The notes beneath the pieces are model-generated. The model searched no databases and was not told the origin of the DNA. It saw nothing but the letters and a program-made list of their open reading frames with translations. The translations under genes and the position numbers were made by a program. From DVEG01 sp964405435 (lineage in GTDB: Bacteria > Cyanobacteriota > Cyanobacteriia > Cyanobacteriales > Oscillatoriaceae), in contig CAYOOD010000019.1 in the NCBI GenBank assembly GCA_964405435.1, positions 1-64,000 on the forward strand: DNA of 64,000 bases, in the 5' to 3' direction. Numbering within the stretch: position 1 is the first letter of the stretch; the number at the start of each line of letters is the position of its first letter. Positions 60,537 through 64,000 of the stretch are shown one piece after another.

Positions 60537-60566
60537 AAAAAAGCCCCCGTTGCTTGGGGCTTTTTT
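60537..60566 (+). terminator. Rho-independent terminator
   Basis: An 11-bp perfect stem AAAAAAGCCCC / GGGGCTTTTTT with an 8-base loop, ending in a T run, 38 bases after the ATPase stop. A classical intrinsic terminator, and also usable from the other side. Confidence 0.85.
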
Positions 60567-60724
60567 GTTGATGAGAGGCAGAAGAAGCGCGATCGCTTTA
60601 TTGTATTTTGATTCCGCCCTTAGTCAATTTTTTTACCTCCTGTTTTGTGGTAAAGTAAAGGAAACGTGGGGTAAAGATTTGCGCCCTCCCTATCCAATTC
60701 GTTTCTAAACAATACATCTACAAG

Positions 60725-61384
60725 ATGACACAGCTAACGCTAGCAATTTTTAAGACCGCCGCCAGAGAGTTTGCGCTAGAATTGAGTGCAACGGCGATCT
60801 CCAACTTGTATGGCATTACAGATGGCAAAGCAGTAGGAACGTATGTAGAACAGACATTCCATCGGTATTTATTAGCCAAATACTCCTATACGCCAGGGAG
60901 TTCTGCAAGCGGGATCGATTTTCCTGAGTTAGAGGTAGACTTAAAGGTAACCTCCATCCGACAACCGCAGTCTTCGTGTCCTTTTCGCGATGCCAGCCAG
61001 AAAGTGTATGGGCTTGGTTATCATCTTCTCGTACTTGCCTATGAGAAGACTGACGATCGCGTGTTAAGCGCCGCTCGTTTAAACTTCCAGCACGCTATAT
61101 TTGTATCGCGGGAACAAACAGGAGATTACCAAACAACTTATGGATTGCGAGAAGTGCTACGCCGCAATGGCAATAAGGATGATGTGGTTGCATTTCTTGA
61201 GGATCGCAACCTGCCTCTGGATGAAATTGGACGCGAACTTCTGGCGGAACGGATAATGGTGCAACCTCCAGAACAAGGCTACCTGACAATTTCCAATGCC
61301 TTGCAGTGGAGGCTTCAGTACGGCAGAATTATCTCTCTGGGAACACTAGGTAAAACTGAAGGATTGGAGAATCTCCTTGTCTAA
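60725..61384 (+). CDS. Type II restriction endonuclease (PD-(D/E)xK)
   Basis: A 219-residue nuclease. The probable active site is in SSASGIDFPELEVDLKVTSIRQ (about 60-80): GID, then EVDLK as the (D/E)xK. A helix with Glu (YVEQTFHRYLL) precedes it. The blocks SIRQPQSSCPFRDA and KVYGLGYHLLVLAYEK recall a restriction family I know from R-M loci. It overlaps the following methyltransferase by 8 bases, the normal coupling of an R-M pair. Recognition site unknown. Confidence 0.8.
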   Translation: MTQLTLAIFKTAAREFALELSATAISNLYGITDGKAVGTYVEQTFHRYLLAKYSYTPGSSASGIDFPELEVDLKVTSIRQPQSSCPFRDASQKVYGLGYHLLVLAYEKTDDRVLSAARLNFQHAIFVSREQTGDYQTTYGLREVLRRNGNKDDVVAFLEDRNLPLDEIGRELLAERIMVQPPEQGYLTISNALQWRLQYGRIISLGTLGKTEGLENLLV

Positions 61385-62915
61385 ACAATTTGGCGACTTT
61401 CAAACCCCTCCCGCTCTTGTAACGGCTGTCCTTGAATGTCTGGGTGCTAGTGGCCATAAATGGCCCCGAGTTCTCGAACCGGCTTGCGGTTGCGGTAACT
61501 TTATTGCGGGATTACTCAATCTTAGCATTCATCCCCGCGAAATTCAAGCGATTGAGTTGCAAAACTCCTATATCAGAAACGCTCGAAAAATTGCCGACCA
61601 GTCTTCTTTTACTCGCGTTGTTATCAAACAAGGACAACTATTCGAGATGAATCTTCTGCGAGACTTGCACTGGAGCGAAACAGGCTCTCTCTTGGTTGTC
61701 GGAAATCCGCCGTGGGTGACAAACTCGGCTCTAGGCGCGATCGCGAGTAACAACCTTCCTCACAAGAGAAATCTAAAAGGACTTAAAGGACTTGAGGCGG
61801 TAACGGGCAGTGCTAATTTCGACATTGCCGAATATATTTGGATAAAATTAATTAAAGAACTGGCTCCAGAAAAGCCCGCGATCGCTCTTCTCTGCAAAAC
61901 TTCGGTAGCTCGTAACGTTCTCCAGTTTGCTTTTGATGCAAAATTACCAATTTCAAAAGCTTATCTCAAGCTTATTGATGCTAAAAAGTGGTTTGGGGCG
62001 GCGGTTAGTGCCTGCCTGTTTTGCGTCGAAGTGGGAACAGAAAAACCACAGTACGAAGCCGCCGTTTACCGAGATTTATACGCGACCGATCCGGATTCTA
62101 CTATCGGCATTGCAGGGGGAAAACTGGTGGCAGATATGGGAGCTTCCCAGCGATTAGCTTTCGCTGATGGAGTGTGCCCTCTTATATGGCGTCAAGGGCT
62201 AAAACACGATGCTGCTTCCGTGATGGAGCTAACCTACAATCCTTTAGGGACTCTTCAAAATAAGCTGGGCGAAACAGTTCTTGTCGAATCGGAATATGTT
62301 TACCCCTTGCTTAAAAGCACGGATGTATTTAAGCAATCGATCGCGCGAAACTACAGGGCTGTCATAGTTCCTCAAAAACGCTTGAGCGAGGACACGCATC
62401 AGTTACAGCAAGCTGCGCCAAAATTGTGGAGTTATCTGACGGCACGGGCGGAGATTTTCGCTCGGAGAAAATCATCTATTTATCGCGGCAAGCCACCGTT
62501 TTCTATATTTGGGATTGGAGATTATTCATTTGCTCGCTACAAAGTGGGCATATCGGGCTTGCACAAAATTCCGAAATTCCGGGCGATCGCTCCGGTTGAA
62601 GGGCGTCCAGTTATGCTTGACGATACTTGTTATTTTATCGCTTGCTCCTCCCCGGAACAGGCTGCTTTTCTGACTAGCCTTCTCAACGCTCCACTTTGTA
62701 TGGATGTTATTAATTCGCGGATGTTCGCAGATGCCAAGCGCCCGATTGCTAAAAAGCTACTGCAACGCATTGACTTAAAAGCATTGTTAAACAAAATTGA
62801 AATTCAATCGGTGCTTAGCGAGGCTGAAATAGAGTTTGAAAAACTGACAAGTGCAGCGGGCAAACCCAAGCCTGTATGGCCTTCTTCATTAGAGGAACTT
62901 CTGGCGGAGGGGTGA
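61377..62915 (+). CDS. N6-adenine DNA methyltransferase of the R-M pair
   Basis: A 512-residue gamma-type methyltransferase: motif I LEPACGCGNFIAGLL (near 32), the SAM-binding acid AIELQNSY, and catalytic NPPW (near 112, N6-adenine type). The rest holds the target-recognition part (CPLIWRQGLKHDAASVMEL; KQSIARNYRAVIVPQKR; YFIACSSPEQAAFLTSLLNAP). A TTG start is supported by the 8-base overlap with the nuclease gene. It protects host DNA from the partner nuclease. Confidence 0.88.
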   Translation: MSKQFGDFQTPPALVTAVLECLGASGHKWPRVLEPACGCGNFIAGLLNLSIHPREIQAIELQNSYIRNARKIADQSSFTRVVIKQGQLFEMNLLRDLHWSETGSLLVVGNPPWVTNSALGAIASNNLPHKRNLKGLKGLEAVTGSANFDIAEYIWIKLIKELAPEKPAIALLCKTSVARNVLQFAFDAKLPISKAYLKLIDAKKWFGAAVSACLFCVEVGTEKPQYEAAVYRDLYATDPDSTIGIAGGKLVADMGASQRLAFADGVCPLIWRQGLKHDAASVMELTYNPLGTLQNKLGETVLVESEYVYPLLKSTDVFKQSIARNYRAVIVPQKRLSEDTHQLQQAAPKLWSYLTARAEIFARRKSSIYRGKPPFSIFGIGDYSFARYKVGISGLHKIPKFRAIAPVEGRPVMLDDTCYFIACSSPEQAAFLTSLLNAPLCMDVINSRMFADAKRPIAKKLLQRIDLKALLNKIEIQSVLSEAEIEFEKLTSAAGKPKPVWPSSLEELLAEG

Positions 62916-63006
62916 CTCAGCCTGGGTCAAATCCTTAAGATTGTGCCCGCTCTCTAATAGAGAGATAAAGGTATAATGAGATGAAAAATCTCAAGGAGTG
63001 ACTGTG

Positions 63007-63369
63007 ATGCGCAAGCGTTTTATCATTGAAATGGGCATGGGAGTCGATCAGCACGGGCAGGAACCGACGATCGCAGCAGCGCGGGCAGTCCGCAACGCGA
63101 TCGATTACAATGCGCTGCCCGGTATTTGGGAAGTGGCTTCTTTGAGCGATCCCAATCAAATGATCGTCGAAGTACAGGTAGCAGTCCCCTATCCGGAGCA
63201 AGTGCGGGAAGCAGAGGTTTTAGCCGTGCTGCCCTTCGGGCAAAAAAGTCTCAGGGTTGAGGATGGGGGAATGGTGGTTCAGGGACGAGCGATCGCGTCT
63301 CTCAACGATAAAAATGACGAAATGTTAGTGGCAGTTGCAGCAGTGACGGTTTGGGTAGAAACGGAATAG
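63007..63369 (+). CDS. Lin0512 family protein
   Basis: A 120-residue conserved protein with the family blocks: RFIIEMGMGVDQHGQEPTIAAARAVRNAI, LSDPNQMIVEVQVAVPYPEQV and VLPFGQKSLRVEDGGMVVQGRAIASLND. The fold is a small alpha/beta protein of unknown function, and metal or substrate binding is undefined. ATG 63007 is chosen because AAGGAG ends 9 bases before it. It lies between two methyltransferase genes on the same strand but is not related to R-M function. Confidence 0.85.
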   Translation: MRKRFIIEMGMGVDQHGQEPTIAAARAVRNAIDYNALPGIWEVASLSDPNQMIVEVQVAVPYPEQVREAEVLAVLPFGQKSLRVEDGGMVVQGRAIASLNDKNDEMLVAVAAVTVWVETE

Positions 63370-63477
63370 GCGATTCCCTGCGCGCCCGGGCAGGGGAAAA
63401 CGAGCGAAATAACTGAGTTCACTTCTCCCTAAATATGATAGAATAGATTTGTTAAAATTTCCCCGAAAGGAGTGCTT

Positions 63478-64000
63478 TTGACGATTCTTAAACTCCCAGT
63501 TACTCCGGACAAAACCGCGTCAACTTTTGCCGACAATATGAAATTACCGGTGCATCGCTGGTTTAGGTTCAGCGCCGGGTTCTCTGCGCAATGGGTGGAA
63601 ACCGTTATTGCTAACGCAAAAAACCAGGGAAACGTCACTGTTCTCGATCCATTCGCGGGCTCTGGCACAACCTTGATTGCGGCTGAAAAAACTGGAGTTA
63701 AATGCTGGGGACTGGAGGCGCATCCTTTCCTGGTTCGCATAGCGAGAGCCAAGTTGTTATATCGGACTGAGCCTGCAATCTATCTGGAGCATGTAAAAAA
63801 GGTAGTAGAATGCGCTGAAACTCGGCAAGGCTGTGTAGATAATTATCCGGATTTGATTCGAGCTTGTTTCAGCGATCGCTCGCTTGAATGCCTGGATAGA
63901 TTGCGACAGGCTGGGGAAAAATTGGCTGACGATTCCCCCCAATCTCAGTTAGTATGGCTGACACTTATAGCGATTCTCCGCCCTGTTTCCCATGCCGGAA
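63478..64000 (+). CDS. DNA methyltransferase, partial (runs off the window)
   Basis: Open to the right edge. A TTG start (63478) follows AAAGGAG. The protein begins with TILKLPVTPDKTASTFADNM, continues NMKLPVHRWFRFSAGFSAQWVE, and has motif I LDPFAGSGTTLIAAEKTG (near 60-77), the layout of beta-class DNA methyltransferases also seen at 23182. The catalytic (D/S)PPY motif would lie beyond the edge. Probably part of a second modification or R-M unit. Confidence 0.8.
   Translation, partial: MTILKLPVTPDKTASTFADNMKLPVHRWFRFSAGFSAQWVETVIANAKNQGNVTVLDPFAGSGTTLIAAEKTGVKCWGLEAHPFLVRIARAKLLYRTEPAIYLEHVKKVVECAETRQGCVDNYPDLIRACFSDRSLECLDRLRQAGEKLADDSPQSQLVWLTLIAILRPVSHAG

Overview
The window is cyanobacterial chromosome, most likely from a filamentous oscillatorialean (Oscillatoria/Microcoleus/Phormidium type). 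Reasons: the HIP1 octamer GCGATCGC is everywhere in coding and non-coding DNA; short heptanucleotide tandem repeats (ACTCAGC, CCAATGC) fill the intergenic gaps; there is a carboxysome shell protein (CcmK), a CcmS-like protein, a haemagglutinin-CHAT fusion, a GH57 enzyme, a class COG3044 ATPase and pentapeptide proteins. A run of exactly 100 N at 31662-31761 marks an assembly gap inside one gene.

Region A (0.1-23 kb) is the accessory part and the most interesting. It holds a MoxR-type AAA ATPase, a vWA (MIDAS) protein, a DUF5682 protein and two tandem DUF5691 proteins. An HTH + NB-ARC STAND ATPase overlaps a zinc-ribbon Ser/Thr kinase in front of them. Among these core genes lie a secreted beta-propeller, an AT-rich AAA + TOPRIM gene pair (PARIS/OLD-like layout), an orphan YgiT zinc finger, two NADAR proteins around a HAMP receptor with no output domain, and an RtcB ligase divergent from a protein equal to the C-terminal half of EF-G. 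I read this as a regulated conflict/repair island: signal-sensing STAND ATPase and kinase, a MoxR-vWA remodelling core, ADP-ribose chemistry (NADAR) and RNA/ribosome repair (RtcB, EF-G-like). glpK sits in the middle on the other strand. A 126-bp MITE with 9-bp target duplication lies just before moxR.

Region B (23-34 kb): a solitary DNA methyltransferase, a fused DhaM-HPr-Enzyme I (with an intergenic repeat read in frame), an aminotransferase, a poorly defined hypothetical gene, a large surface protein with a caspase-like CHAT domain (interrupted by the gap), and a lone ccmK.

Region C (34-52 kb): mainly housekeeping genes: ABC-F ATPase, TenA, cyclophilin, a small pentapeptide protein, a THUMP methyltransferase divergent from purT, an orphan HicB, an ABC exporter next to a CcmS-like gene, a DevB/DevC/TolC-type efflux set without its ATPase, an alpha/beta hydrolase and a GH57 protein.

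Region D (52-64 kb): a strongly structured non-coding stretch (possible solitary omega-RNA/HEARO), a second HTH + NB-ARC protein, a candidate small RNA, a membrane pentapeptide protein, an SLH + glycosidase-like protein, an ABC-class ATPase, and a restriction-modification cluster that runs off the right edge with a second methyltransferase.

No tRNA or rRNA gene and no CRISPR array were seen. Everything rests on reading the sequence; no database search was done.
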